Part shown: one piece after another, positions 8,981 through 18,422 of the stretch
How the letters are laid out: the number at the start of each line of letters is the position of its first letter
How positions within the stretch are numbered: the first letter of the stretch is position 1
Assembly (NCBI GenBank): GCA_903892675.1
Contig: CAITJJ010000317.1
Span: 1 to 63,857, forward strand
Reading direction: 5' to 3'
Source of the DNA: an uncultured Hyphomicrobiales bacterium
GTDB taxonomy: Bacteria > Pseudomonadota > Alphaproteobacteria > Rhizobiales > Xanthobacteraceae
DNA: 63,857 nucleotides
Made by a program: the position numbers and the translations under genes
The notes under the pieces: model-generated
What the model was told of the DNA's origin: nothing
The model's database searches: none
What the model saw: the letters and a program-made list of their open reading frames with translations, nothing else

Positions 8981-9157
8981 GCAACCACGCAATGTGGCCG
9001 GGGCCAATGGCTTCCTCGGATTGATCGAGCGTCTAGCAAGCTGAAAGCGTTCGATGCGTCCGCATGGTCCGAATTAAAGCCGAGCAGGCGTTGCCTTGAC
9101 TCAACCCATGGCTTCGTTGCCTTATATACAAAATCTGGCGGCGTTTTGGAGGGTATC

Positions 9158-9751
9158 ATGCGAATATTGGCGGCGATCGGCGCGCTTTCGATTTTCGCTG
9201 CTGTCAGCGCGGCGGTGATCTTCTTTGGCGGTTTCTACAACGTCGCCGGTACGGCTGAAGAGCCGGCCATCGTGAAATGGGCGCTGATCCAGGTTCGCAC
9301 GGCATCGATCGACCGCCACGCCAAGGATACTCCGCCGGCCGGCCTTGCCGAACCGGCGAGCGTTCAGGCCGGCGCACGCGCGTTTTTGGAGCATGGCTGC
9401 GCGACCTGTCATGGCGGGCCGGGTGTCGCCTGGATGAAATTTTCGGAAGGCCTGCATCCCGATCCACCGGATCTCAAAGACGTCGTAAACGACCGCACGC
9501 CGGCACAGCTGTTCTGGGTCATCAAGAATGGCATCAACATGACCGGCATGCCGAGTTTCGCGCTTGCCGGCGTCAAGGACGACGATCTGTGGAAGATCGT
9601 AGCGTTTCTGAAGAAACTACCGTCCGTATCCGAAGCGGATTTCAAGACATGGACCGTGCCGGTACCGTCGGCCGCCCCGCCGGTCCCTGCTGCTCCGGCG
9701 GCTCAGCCGGCCGTGGCAGCCCCAACGCCGCCTCCGGAATCGAAGCCTTAA
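9158..9751 (+). CDS. Membrane-anchored c-type cytochrome
   Basis: 197 residues. Start chosen at the ATG 7 bases after GGAGG. An N-terminal hydrophobic segment (about 4-25) anchors it to the inner membrane with the haem domain in the periplasm. Covalent haem site CATCH (Cys81, Cys84, His85), with the likely axial Met in NMTGMPSF (about 131). The C-terminal 35 residues are a Pro/Ala-rich tail. Such monohaem cytochromes carry electrons from periplasmic dehydrogenases to oxidases. It is about 180 bases after the preceding operon and faces the next gene tail to tail, so linkage to the oxidoreductases is uncertain. Confidence 0.88.
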   Translation: MRILAAIGALSIFAAVSAAVIFFGGFYNVAGTAEEPAIVKWALIQVRTASIDRHAKDTPPAGLAEPASVQAGARAFLEHGCATCHGGPGVAWMKFSEGLHPDPPDLKDVVNDRTPAQLFWVIKNGINMTGMPSFALAGVKDDDLWKIVAFLKKLPSVSEADFKTWTVPVPSAAPPVPAAPAAQPAVAAPTPPPESKP

Positions 9752-9755
9752 GGTA

Positions 9756-11207
9756 CTAGCGGTGCAGGCAGGCGTGTATCCGGACGAGACGCCGGGATTC
9801 TTGCGGAATCGCTGTGCTGGCAATTTCACTCGCCTTTGCGGTGGCGCAAGATAGCCAAAAATAACCCGCGCTCGGATCGACCACGAGACGGTCCGGTTTG
9901 AGCCCGGGGGCGACCAGCACCGACAAATACAGCGTCGTGGAATTCCATGCGAGCCGGTTCAGGCTTGAGCCTATCCGCTGTGACGAGATGAATTGCGGAT
10001 CGCCAAGGCCCGGGTCGGCGTTCCTGCCGGTTGCCAGTGCGCGCACTGCGGCCTTGTAGTTGGTCCACATCCAGACAAATTTGGAAGTCTCGACGACATG
10101 CACCAGCATTATCAGCAGGATCGCGCCGGAGATCATGCGCGCATTCGAAGTCCTTTCAAGCGTGATTGCGATCGGCGACAAATACGGAATGGGAGATTTC
10201 CGCCGCGCCGCGTCCGGCATTCCCGACACGGCAGCGAGAACACCCAGGATTGGTGTTGCGATGAGCAGAACCGTGCGGAAATCGTACCGCGCCTCACCAA
10301 GGAGTGATTTGTCGAGCGCCATCCAGTAAACAGCAATTGCGGTGGCGCAGGCAAAGCTTGCGTATGCATAGGCTCTTGCCGGATAGACCTGCCTAAGCAC
10401 AGCGACTGCCGCGCCGTAGCCCAAAAGCGTCGCAAGCAATAACAGGACGGCGGGCTGAAGCAGGTTCCTGATGTCGATAAATTTGAACGCGGCCGCGGCC
10501 AAAACGCCGGCAATATAGTCGTCGGGCCGCACCGTCATCTTGACGGCAAGCCAGATCGTCAGCGCGACGAGAAATGCGGCGGCCGCCCTCGTAAATATCG
10601 AACCGCGCCAGCCGTGCAGAAGCAAAGCGAGAAGTATCCCACCGGAAAGAACAATGGCACCTTCATGTGTGAACACAAGCGCCAGTAAAGCGGCAAACAC
10701 GGCTGCCGCCCCGCGAAAATTGCTTGGGGCACAAAGGCAGATCGCAAGCACCGGCCAGAACAGCGTGTGCGCCATCCACATTTCCGTCGGTGCGCCGAAC
10801 ACCAGCGGACAAAGGCACGCGGTCGAGAGACAGGCATAGCCGAAAATGGTGCGGCCGGGCGTCCGGTCGGCCGCCAACGTAGCAAGCAGGCCGAACAGGG
10901 GGGCTGAGAAAAACAATAACCCATAAACAAAAATGCCGGCACGCGCGTCTTCGGTCAGGGCAACAGCCGTTTCGGCCGGAATATACGCAAAGACGTAAGT
11001 GAACAGGCGGCCGGAGATATTGTGCCAGTGAAACGGCCACGCATCCTGCGCCGCTACGGCGTAAGAGAAGATCGACCCGTCGCCGAACATCTGCAGATCG
11101 GACGAGAGTCCGATCAAGATAAAAAGAATGGACGTAGCGATCCCGATGCTTACGCAAAGAATGTAAAGCCTGCGCCGCGCCGAACAAATTTCATCGGTGG
11201 CACTCAA
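9756..11207 (-). CDS. Polytopic membrane protein, possibly GT-C-like
   Basis: About 483 residues with roughly ten hydrophobic segments and a soluble C-terminal region of about 90 residues. The start is read as TTG, which overlaps the stop of the upstream gene as TTGA; this is the last gene of a four-gene leftward run. I recognise no catalytic signature beyond acidic residues in the first periplasmic loops, an arrangement that resembles GT-C glycosyltransferases and related flippase/polymerase-like proteins. Role in glycan assembly is inferred only from its neighbours (OpgH-like, FkbM). Confidence 0.75.
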   Translation of the reverse strand: MSATDEICSARRRLYILCVSIGIATSILFILIGLSSDLQMFGDGSIFSYAVAAQDAWPFHWHNISGRLFTYVFAYIPAETAVALTEDARAGIFVYGLLFFSAPLFGLLATLAADRTPGRTIFGYACLSTACLCPLVFGAPTEMWMAHTLFWPVLAICLCAPSNFRGAAAVFAALLALVFTHEGAIVLSGGILLALLLHGWRGSIFTRAAAAFLVALTIWLAVKMTVRPDDYIAGVLAAAAFKFIDIRNLLQPAVLLLLATLLGYGAAVAVLRQVYPARAYAYASFACATAIAVYWMALDKSLLGEARYDFRTVLLIATPILGVLAAVSGMPDAARRKSPIPYLSPIAITLERTSNARMISGAILLIMLVHVVETSKFVWMWTNYKAAVRALATGRNADPGLGDPQFISSQRIGSSLNRLAWNSTTLYLSVLVAPGLKPDRLVVDPSAGYFWLSCATAKASEIASTAIPQESRRLVRIHACLHR

Positions 11208-12523
11208 GGCACCGTCCGCCGCTCGGCCGCAACGGCGACTGCGCCGGCAAGGCCGGCAAGGACCGCCCAATAGGCATAGCGAAAATCCGTGGCGACGCCA
11301 ACTGCGAAGAACGTTAGCAAATACACTACGGCCGATCCGCAGATGCTGAGTGCAAAGGCGCCCGACGGCGTGTTGCGCCGGCGCCAGGCGAACAGACACA
11401 CGGCGGCGTCGATAATCAGCCAGGTTCCGGGCCGCAATAGCGGCGTTGGCCTGAGCGCGTGATCCAGCGTCTTAAGTCCCATCAGGCGCGGATTATCCGC
11501 GAAAATGATCTTCGAGGGGTCGTCGAGGTCGCGCGTCCACATTGTCAAGTTCTCGTGGCCAAACAGGAATGTCCACATGAAGACGGCGCGGTGCGACAAA
11601 TAAGCGAGAGGGTGGCTGACGACTGCATGTTTCCAGGCCTCGGTCAGAGCCGGCGAAGCAAAAATGTTGTCCCGCTTTTCGAGGTGCTCCATGACGAATA
11701 GGCATGGCTGCTGGGTCCAATAAATGTCCCACGCGAGCGGTTTGTAGCAGCCATCCGTGATGAGACGGCTTTCTTCCGGGGTCCAGGCGCCGGGAAACAC
11801 ATTCTGTTTGGAAAAATGCGAGATGCCGCCAAGATCGAAAACCATAATCGCATGCAGTGGCTGCTGGCGCGTCGCACCGAGTACTTCGTAATAGACGGCC
11901 TGCACCAGCCCGAAGAGACCCAGAGCCGCGGGCGCAAAAACGAGCGCGGCGCGCTTCCAGGAAAAGCATGCGGGCCATAGTATGTAGGCCGCTAGGATCG
12001 GCGCCGCGGCGAGCGCATTTGGCCGCAACAGCACACCAAATGTGAGCAGGCCAAGGGCAACGAGCTGGCCCGGCACCCGCACACGCTGTCGGCAATCGGC
12101 AACGGCATAGGCAAGACCAGCCGCCAAAAGCCACGCCACGGCAAACAGGATGTCACGCCAGATGATGCCGACCAAGATGAAGGCCGGCGGCGTCAGCGCC
12201 AACACCGGCACGAGGAGCGCAAGCCCAACAGAGCATTGTGCAACGCGCAGGGCGACGATGGCAAAAGCCAGCCAGTAAAGCGCCACGGTCACGAGCAACA
12301 GGCTTGCCGTGCCCGGCGCGATCGGATCGACCATTGACCACAGCACAATCATTACCGGCGACTGCCAGTCGCCGAAAAAGCCGTTGACCATATCCTTGTA
12401 GACGTAGAGCGCGTCAAAAGTCATGACGCCGGGATAAAAGACATAAAGCGTCAGCGCGAAGCCCGCGGCGGTCATTGCGGCAATCGGCAATATTGTCCGG
12501 TTGGCTTTAGCCCAGGCGCGCAT
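11204..12523 (-). CDS. Polytopic membrane protein, GT-C-like, unknown substrate
   Basis: 439 residues when started at the ATG (MRAWAKANRT) that overlaps the end of the FkbM gene by 17 bases; a longer in-frame reading would run deep into that gene. After the first membrane segment comes VFYPGVMTFDALYVYKD followed by GDWQSPVMIVLW. This Asp-bearing first loop and an aromatic/Pro motif are characteristic of a set of bacterial GT-C-like membrane proteins. It has about nine to ten membrane helices. It probably acts with the OpgH-like and FkbM proteins on a surface or periplasmic glycan; no substrate can be named. Confidence 0.78.
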   Translation of the reverse strand: MRAWAKANRTILPIAAMTAAGFALTLYVFYPGVMTFDALYVYKDMVNGFFGDWQSPVMIVLWSMVDPIAPGTASLLLVTVALYWLAFAIVALRVAQCSVGLALLVPVLALTPPAFILVGIIWRDILFAVAWLLAAGLAYAVADCRQRVRVPGQLVALGLLTFGVLLRPNALAAAPILAAYILWPACFSWKRAALVFAPAALGLFGLVQAVYYEVLGATRQQPLHAIMVFDLGGISHFSKQNVFPGAWTPEESRLITDGCYKPLAWDIYWTQQPCLFVMEHLEKRDNIFASPALTEAWKHAVVSHPLAYLSHRAVFMWTFLFGHENLTMWTRDLDDPSKIIFADNPRLMGLKTLDHALRPTPLLRPGTWLIIDAAVCLFAWRRRNTPSGAFALSICGSAVVYLLTFFAVGVATDFRYAYWAVLAGLAGAVAVAAERRTVP

Positions 12524-13253
12524 AGATGTCTCCGGAATTGGCCTCTGGCGGCAGTCCGTCCAGCCAGCGTGCAATGGCATCCTTGCCGATCCATTCGTCA
12601 TGCGCGAATCGTTGGCTCTCTCCCAATATTGCATTGAACCGGGCGTAGCCGAGCGCGCCGCAGCGTTCGAGGCACAAATGCGCAACGTCGCGCTGGATCG
12701 TTGTAAACTCGAACGATAGCGCCGGAACCGCGCGCTCAAGACCGCCGAGCGCCTCGGATTCGAAGCCTTCGACGTCGATTTTGATAAAGGCAGGCATGCC
12801 GTGCCGTGCGATCAATGCGTCGATGGTCGTCACCGGAACGCGCACACGTTTTGGCCATGCCTGGCCGTGCCAACCCGGTGCGCCGGCCGCCGCCGCGATG
12901 AAATCGCTTGAGGCGGTTGAGACGGTTGGATTGTCGATATTGACGTTTAGCGCGACGACGCCCGCCTGACGGCCGACCGCCGCGGCTTCGATGGTCACAT
13001 CGCGGTCGCGGCCATAGAGCAGGCGCAGTGTGGCGACGAGGGCCGACTGTGGCTCGACCGCGATCACCCGCGCCTGCAGCCGCCGGAAGGCGGCGACGCG
13101 ATCGCCGACATGCGCGCCGATGTCGAAGACAAGGTCGCCCGGCCGCACGAACTGGCGATACAACCGGTCCATGGCCGGACCATGCTGCCGGTCGCCATAA
13201 TAGATCCATAAAGACCGGACAATTCCTCGTACTGTTCTGAGGGCATCGAGCAT
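12507..13253 (-). CDS. FkbM family SAM-dependent methyltransferase
   Basis: 248 residues. The SAM-binding motif VFDIGAHVGD lies at about 40-50, then VIAVEPQSALV (post-motif I) and the FkbM-type FIKIDVEGFESEALGG at about 157-172. FkbM enzymes O-methylate sugars or polyketides. It lies 12 bases after the OpgH-like gene, pointing to methylation of a saccharide made by that locus. It overlaps the next gene. No unusual residues are seen. Confidence 0.88.
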   Translation of the reverse strand: MLDALRTVRGIVRSLWIYYGDRQHGPAMDRLYRQFVRPGDLVFDIGAHVGDRVAAFRRLQARVIAVEPQSALVATLRLLYGRDRDVTIEAAAVGRQAGVVALNVNIDNPTVSTASSDFIAAAAGAPGWHGQAWPKRVRVPVTTIDALIARHGMPAFIKIDVEGFESEALGGLERAVPALSFEFTTIQRDVAHLCLERCGALGYARFNAILGESQRFAHDEWIGKDAIARWLDGLPPEANSGDIYARLG

Positions 13254-13265
13254 GCTGGTCTTGGG

Positions 13266-15071
13266 TCAAGCCCGCGCCGGCGGCGCGTTGACCTCTACAG
13301 CAGGCAGATGTAGCGGCGCGAGCGCGGCCGCCACGTCATTTTCTTCAGGAAGCCGGCAGATGCCGATTTGCGCGAACAGACGCCCGACAAGCGGGGAGGC
13401 GGTCGCAACCGCAAACGGTATCGCCAGAATAAGCCCGGCCGTTCCCATCAGCGCGAACCAGAATTCATTTGGCGCTTTCGTGGCGACGACTCCGAGCACC
13501 GTGCACCCGGCGACAGTCTGCGGCCATAGCTGCGTCAAAGCGAGCCGCCATGGCACGGCGTGACTTTGCCGCATCTGACCGCCCCAGCTGACGCCGCGCC
13601 GGAATACAAGAAGACGGGTGAGAAAAATGGTGTGGGTGAGAGCAATCAGCGGCGCCAGCAGAAGCATGAACAGCGTCTCGGCCGCGATGTTAAAGGCAAA
13701 CCGGAAGGCGCCGCCGTAGGATCGCCGTGCCGAACGCGTCAGCAAGACATCGATGATTGTTGCGATCTTAGGCGCGAATGTCATCATCATCATGATGACA
13801 AACAACACTGTGCCTGGGCCGGCCTCGACCGGCACATATTGCGCCGCCGGCGTATTGGAGAGGGCGAGCAGAATAGTGCCCATCGCTGTCATGGCCATCC
13901 ACGCTGGCGAACCGAGATACATCTGGATTGCAAACATCAACTGGAAGCGGCTGACGGGTTTCAATCCGGGCAAACTCAACAGCTGCCAGTATTGCATGTT
14001 GCCCTGGCACCAGCGCAGATCGCGGCGGCTGAATTCCATCAGCGTCGGCGGGTTCTCTTCCCAGCTCAATCCTTCCACCGGCAGAACGCGGACTTCGTAG
14101 CCGGCCCGGCGCATCAGCACGGCCTCGACCTGGTCATGGCTGAGAATGGCACCACTGAGCGGTCCATTGCCGGGCAAAACGGGCATGTGGCAATGCGCGA
14201 TGAAGGGTGCGAGGCGGATGATCGCGTTATGGCCCCAATACGGCCCGCAATCGCCCTGCCACCAGGTGGCGCCGAGGGTATACGAGCGCATGCCGAGCCG
14301 CATGCCGAATTGAAACACGCGCGCGAACGCGCTCACCGAAGGAAGACCGATAATCAAAGTCTGCAAGATGCCCAGCGTCGGATTTGCCTGTGCGATCCGG
14401 ATGAGACGCAACACAGCTTCCGTCGGCATGAAACTGTCGGCGTCGAGCATGATTGCGAATTCGTGGTTGTTGCCCCACCGTTCGCAGAAATCGCGGATGT
14501 TGCCGGACTTGAAGGCGGTGTTGACGGCACGGCGGCGGTAGGTGACCGGGATTGTGCCTTGCCAATTGGCGATAAAGGCGTCGAAGCAGGACGTCTCGTC
14601 GGCGATGATGCCGGGATCGCTGCTGTCGCTGAGCAGATAGACATGAAACAGGTGGGCGACGCTCGACTTCTCAAGGCCGGCCATCAGTGGCTCGAGGTTG
14701 CGCGTGACCTGATCCGGACTTTCGTTGCGGATACACATCAGGATGGCCGTCGATGCGGTCACTGGCTCGTCGCCTCGGATGCTGGCTGCGAGCGGGTTCA
14801 CGGCCGCCGCCGGGTCGCGGGCAAAACGCATGATGACGAAGCCGATTGCGGCGTTCCAGAATCCGATCACCGACCAGGGCAGGGTAACGGCGAAAAGCAC
14901 AAGGAACGCGATAGCGCCGAAACTGCGCGGCGGAACTGCCACGGTCGCCAGCCACAAGACCGCGAGCATGGTGGCGGCAACCAGCACTGCAAAGAGCGCC
15001 CGGCGTCGCTTCAGGGCAGCCGTTCCAGGTGCTTCCGCAATGGAAGCGAGCGCAGTCACTTGATCGGCCAT
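13266..15071 (-). CDS. opgH: Glucan biosynthesis glucosyltransferase H-like membrane GT2
   Basis: A 601-residue inner-membrane family 2 glycosyltransferase. Two N-terminal membrane segments (about 22-80) precede the cytoplasmic GT-A domain: ILMCIRNESPDQVTRNLEPL, the DxD-type FAIMLDADSFM, the general-base motif SHDQVEAVLMRR, and the processive-type motif RRDLRWCQGN. Further membrane helices follow. OpgH (MdoH) polymerises glucose from UDP-glucose into osmoregulated periplasmic glucans. It is shorter than E. coli OpgH (about 850) because the long N-terminal region is reduced. No opgG is adjacent, which is unusual. It is divergent from the dehydrogenase/PTPS-like operon across only 84 bases. Confidence 0.87.
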   Translation of the reverse strand: MADQVTALASIAEAPGTAALKRRRALFAVLVAATMLAVLWLATVAVPPRSFGAIAFLVLFAVTLPWSVIGFWNAAIGFVIMRFARDPAAAVNPLAASIRGDEPVTASTAILMCIRNESPDQVTRNLEPLMAGLEKSSVAHLFHVYLLSDSSDPGIIADETSCFDAFIANWQGTIPVTYRRRAVNTAFKSGNIRDFCERWGNNHEFAIMLDADSFMPTEAVLRLIRIAQANPTLGILQTLIIGLPSVSAFARVFQFGMRLGMRSYTLGATWWQGDCGPYWGHNAIIRLAPFIAHCHMPVLPGNGPLSGAILSHDQVEAVLMRRAGYEVRVLPVEGLSWEENPPTLMEFSRRDLRWCQGNMQYWQLLSLPGLKPVSRFQLMFAIQMYLGSPAWMAMTAMGTILLALSNTPAAQYVPVEAGPGTVLFVIMMMMTFAPKIATIIDVLLTRSARRSYGGAFRFAFNIAAETLFMLLLAPLIALTHTIFLTRLLVFRRGVSWGGQMRQSHAVPWRLALTQLWPQTVAGCTVLGVVATKAPNEFWFALMGTAGLILAIPFAVATASPLVGRLFAQIGICRLPEENDVAAALAPLHLPAVEVNAPPARA

Positions 15072-15155
15072 GGCGTTAAGTAGTCCCCCTGTTTAAAATC
15101 CCCGTTCAGGATATACCCGTAGCAGGATCACAAAGTCCAAGGCGGGAACAGAAAA

Positions 15156-16151
15156 GTGTCCGACGGAGTCACCGAAGCACTATGGTATGTTGGCGCCGGG
15201 CGTGCCGAAATCCGTACCGAGCCGCTTGCCGAGCCCGGGCCGGGGGAGATCAGGGTCCGCGCACTGTATAGTGCCGTCAGCCGCGGCACGGAGCGGCTGG
15301 TGCTGGCCGGTCGCGTTCCGCCGAGCGAGTTTGAGCGCATGCGCGCCCCTTTCATGGCGGGCAGTTTCCCGTTTCCGGTCAAATATGGCTACGCGACCGT
15401 CGGCCGCGTCGAGAGCGGGCCGCCGGGACTTCAGGGGCGCCTCGTCTTCGCACTCCATCCCCATCAAAGTGCATTCAACATTCCAGCCGAAGCGGTCGTA
15501 CCCATACCCGACCGCGTGCCCCCCAGCCGCGCGGTTCTTGCCGCCAATATGGAAACCGCGCTCAACGCTGTGTGGGACGCGCGGCCGGCGGCTGCCGACC
15601 GCGTCGCGGTTGTCGGGGCGGGCGTGGTCGGTTCGCTGGTGGCCTGGTTATGCGGCCAGCTCCCTGGCACTGAGGTCACCCTGGTCGATATTGTGCCGTC
15701 GCGCGGGGAATTGGCGCGCGCCCTCGGGGTTAGCTTTGCATTGCCCAATGCTGCGCCGGGCGAATGCGATCTCGTCGTCCATGCCAGCGCGACCGCCGCA
15801 GGACTTGCGGTTGCTCTCGGGCTCGCCGGCGAGGAGGCTACAGTGCTGGAAATGAGTTGGTACGGCGCGGACGAGGTTTCGGTCCCGCTCGGCGGGGCAT
15901 TCCACAGTCGCCGCCTCAAGCTTTTGTCCAGCCAGGTCGGCCGGATCGCTCCGTCGCACCGGCCACGCTGGACCTTCGGACGCAGGCTTGCCGCTGCGCT
16001 CGACTTGTTGGCGGACAAGCGGCTCGATGCGCTGCTCGCGCCCGCGATCGATTTTCACGAACTTCCAGCGCGGCTACCCGATATACTCGCGCCACGCGGC
16101 GGCGTGCTGTGCCAGGTCGTTACTTATCCCGCGGCCAAAACGGCCGCCTGA
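15156..16151 (+). CDS. Medium-chain dehydrogenase/reductase, zinc-binding alcohol dehydrogenase-like
   Basis: 331 residues. GroES-like N-terminal domain ([40 protein letters not shown]), then a Rossmann domain with the nucleotide loop [16 protein letters not shown] near residue 150. The Cys cluster of the structural zinc is absent and catalytic zinc ligands are incomplete, so it may reduce or oxidise without zinc. The family includes BchC-like dehydrogenases and the alcohol dehydrogenases often seen beside PTPS homologues. First gene of a four-gene rightward operon; the next gene starts 17 bases on. Confidence 0.85.
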   Translation: MSDGVTEALWYVGAGRAEIRTEPLAEPGPGEIRVRALYSAVSRGTERLVLAGRVPPSEFERMRAPFMAGSFPFPVKYGYATVGRVESGPPGLQGRLVFALHPHQSAFNIPAEAVVPIPDRVPPSRAVLAANMETALNAVWDARPAAADRVAVVGAGVVGSLVAWLCGQLPGTEVTLVDIVPSRGELARALGVSFALPNAAPGECDLVVHASATAAGLAVALGLAGEEATVLEMSWYGADEVSVPLGGAFHSRRLKLLSSQVGRIAPSHRPRWTFGRRLAAALDLLADKRLDALLAPAIDFHELPARLPDILAPRGGVLCQVVTYPAAKTAA

Positions 16152-16168
16152 AACAAAGAGGTCTGCCC

Positions 16169-16570
16169 TTGTTCGCCGTCGAAGTTCGCGACCATATCAT
16201 GATTGCTCATTCTTTCCGCGGGGCGGTATTTGGCCCGGCGCAGGCGTTGCATGGCGCGACCTTTGTCATCGATGCGGCCTTTATGTCGGACGAACTCGAC
16301 GTCAATGGCATCGTTATCGATATCGGACGGGCGCACGAGGCGCTCAAGGCCACGCTTGCGCCGCTCAACTATGGCAACCTCGATACGCTGCCGGAGTTCA
16401 AGGGCGTCAACACGACGACGGAATTTCTGACCAAGCATATTTACGATCGGCTGGCGGACGCCGCGCGCGCGGGTTCGCTCGGCCGCGACGGCCGCGAGCT
16501 CAAGGCGATCCGCGTTACGTTGTCGGAATCGCACGTGGCGCGGGCCTGGTACGAGGCGGCATTGTGGTAG
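16169..16570 (+). CDS. PTPS/QueD-fold protein lacking the catalytic residues
   Basis: 133 residues, start read as TTG with AAGAGG 7 bases upstream. The T-fold of 6-pyruvoyl-tetrahydropterin/6-carboxytetrahydropterin synthases is clear: AHSF (zinc His14), LHG (His28), [27 protein letters not shown] and [11 protein letters not shown] (Glu120, the pterin-anchoring Glu). But the zinc motif HGH reads HGA (Ala30), the catalytic Asp-His of LDH reads LNY (Asn67-Tyr68), and there is no cysteine in the protein, so the catalytic Cys is missing. A dihydroneopterin triphosphate lyase reaction is therefore unlikely; a pterin- or pyrimidine-binding or different-chemistry enzyme is more plausible. Its stop lies inside the next gene. 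Confidence 0.88.
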   Translation: MFAVEVRDHIMIAHSFRGAVFGPAQALHGATFVIDAAFMSDELDVNGIVIDIGRAHEALKATLAPLNYGNLDTLPEFKGVNTTTEFLTKHIYDRLADAARAGSLGRDGRELKAIRVTLSESHVARAWYEAALW

Positions 16571-17616
16571 GACGCGTGGCGTTCGCGGTACCGGGCGATC
16601 TTGCGACTCTGACCGGCGGCTATGCCTATGACCGGCGCATGATCGCGGAGCTTGAGGCGCTCGGTTGGGAGATTGATCTCGTCAATCTCGGCGATGGCTT
16701 TCCGCACCCGGGTCAGGAGCAACGCAAGATCGCGCAGGAGCGGCTGGCAGCCATTCCCGCAGGTCGCCCCATCGTCATCGACGGGCTCGCATTTGGTGTT
16801 CTCCCCGAGGTGGCCATGCAGCTCAGTCCGCGGCATCTGCTGATCGCGCTCGTGCATCATCCGCTGGCGATGGAGACGGGACTGACCGCGGCGCAAGCCG
16901 GCGACCTGCTCGCCAGCGAACGCGCCGCGCTGGCAACTGCGAGCCGTGTCGTTGTGACAAGCGCAACCACCGCCACGCTTCTTGTTGTCGATTACGGCGT
17001 GCCGGACGACCGCATCGTCGTTGCATGCCCGGGAACCGATAAGGCGCCAGCGGCGCACGGCAGCGCCGATGGCATCGTGCGTTTGCTGGCTGTCGGCGCG
17101 ATCGTGCCGCGCAAGGGGTTTGACGTGTTGATCGGCGCGCTCGCGACGCTGACCGACCTGCCGTGGCATTTGGCAATCGTCGGGGATCGCGGCCGCGACC
17201 CCGAAGCGGCCGCGCAACTGGATGCGGATATAATGCGTTACGGACTTGGCAGCCGGGTTGCCGTGCCCGGCGCCGTATCGCACGAGCGTCTGGACGAACT
17301 CTACGCCGGCGCCGATCTGTTCACACTGGCTTCGCGCTACGAAGGCTACGGCATGGTCTTTTCCGAAGCGATTGCCCATGGCCTGCCGATCGTTGCGACG
17401 ACAGCGGGCGCTATCCCGGAAACGGTCCCGGTGGGGGCAGCGATGCTGGTCGCGCCCGACGATGCCGCCGCGTTCGCGGCAGCGTTGCGCCGGGCCATAG
17501 AACATCCGGAAGAAAGACGCCGTATGGCGGCATCCGCGCGCGAGTCAGCACTTTCGTTTCCGAACTGGCAGGATTCCGCGAAGCTGTTTGCGAGAGCCCT
17601 CGAGGCCGCCGCATGA
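16564..17616 (+). CDS. Family 4 glycosyltransferase
   Basis: 350 residues with a GT-B fold. Start read as GTG with GAGG 7 bases upstream, overlapping the PTPS-like gene by 7 bases; a GTG 12 bases later is possible. The donor-binding region includes [14 protein letters not shown] at about 185 and the E-x7-E motif [19 protein letters not shown] at about 260. The N-terminal [20 protein letters not shown] is the acceptor-side glycine-rich loop. GT4 enzymes retain the anomeric configuration and use nucleotide sugars. The overlap with both neighbours implies that a sugar is put on the product of this operon, or that the operon serves a glycan. Confidence 0.88.
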   Translation: MVGRVAFAVPGDLATLTGGYAYDRRMIAELEALGWEIDLVNLGDGFPHPGQEQRKIAQERLAAIPAGRPIVIDGLAFGVLPEVAMQLSPRHLLIALVHHPLAMETGLTAAQAGDLLASERAALATASRVVVTSATTATLLVVDYGVPDDRIVVACPGTDKAPAAHGSADGIVRLLAVGAIVPRKGFDVLIGALATLTDLPWHLAIVGDRGRDPEAAAQLDADIMRYGLGSRVAVPGAVSHERLDELYAGADLFTLASRYEGYGMVFSEAIAHGLPIVATTAGAIPETVPVGAAMLVAPDDAAAFAAALRRAIEHPEERRRMAASARESALSFPNWQDSAKLFARALEAAA

Positions 17617-18422
17617 CCGGCTTTTCCGCGGATTGGCTGGCGCTGCGCGAACCGCATGACCTGCGCGCGCGCAATGCGGCGGTGCTCGATGCGGTTGTTG
17701 CGTCGCAGGCCGGCAATAACGCGATCCGGATCGTCGATCTCGCCTGCGGCACCGGTTCGACGATGCGGGCGCTGGCGCCGCGGTTCTCGGCTCGGCAGAG
17801 TTGGCGGCTTGCCGACAACGATCTCAGTCTGCTGGCGCGCGCGACTGCTTCGGCCCACCCGGACGGCGTCGCCGTCACGGCGGTTCCGCTCGATCTTAAC
17901 CGCGATCTTGAAGCCGCGCTCGATGGCCCGATCGATCTGGTCACGACGTCGGCGTTGCTCGATCTTGTCTCCGAGGCTTGGCTGGATCGGCTGGCGGTCG
18001 AAACCATGTCGCGGGCGATCCCGATCTATGCGGCATTGAGCTATGACGGGCGAATTGAAATCAGCCCGCGCCATTCATTCGATGCCGTGATCACAGCGGC
18101 GGTCAACGCGCATCAACGCGGCGACAAGGGGTTTGGTCCTGCGCTCGGGCCGATGGCGGCGGGCGCTGTGATCGCGCGATTTGAATCCCTGGGCTGCACG
18201 GTCGTTAGTGGCACGGCCGATTGGGTTGTTGGGCCGCTCGACCGGGAGTTTCAACTGGAAATCTTCGCCGGCTGGGCAAGTGCGGCGCGCGACATGCCGA
18301 GCGTAGCGCTGGCCGACACGGTCGAATGGCTGACGTTCCGGCGCGATGAGGTGGACTCCGGAAGATCGTCGTTACGCATCGGTCACGTCGATTTCTTCGC
18401 GCGGCCGACGGGCAGCCGCTGA
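17613..18422 (+). CDS. Class I SAM-dependent methyltransferase
   Basis: 269 residues. Motif I IVDLACGTGSTM at about 39-50 and a later acidic loop (WRLADNDLSLLARA) define a Rossmann methyltransferase; the region LVTTSALLDLVSEAWLD is motif IV-like. The ATG overlaps the glycosyltransferase stop as ATGA. Its 3' end overlaps the convergent RibD-like gene by 40 bases. Target could be the sugar or the heterocycle of the proposed pathway; nothing in the sequence decides this. Confidence 0.85.
   Translation: MTGFSADWLALREPHDLRARNAAVLDAVVASQAGNNAIRIVDLACGTGSTMRALAPRFSARQSWRLADNDLSLLARATASAHPDGVAVTAVPLDLNRDLEAALDGPIDLVTTSALLDLVSEAWLDRLAVETMSRAIPIYAALSYDGRIEISPRHSFDAVITAAVNAHQRGDKGFGPALGPMAAGAVIARFESLGCTVVSGTADWVVGPLDREFQLEIFAGWASAARDMPSVALADTVEWLTFRRDEVDSGRSSLRIGHVDFFARPTGSR

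Noticed and set aside
13560-15083. Plus-strand frame of 507 codons
   Set aside because: Antisense of the OpgH-like gene, which has all catalytic motifs; the plus reading is His/Arg/Asp-rich low-information sequence.
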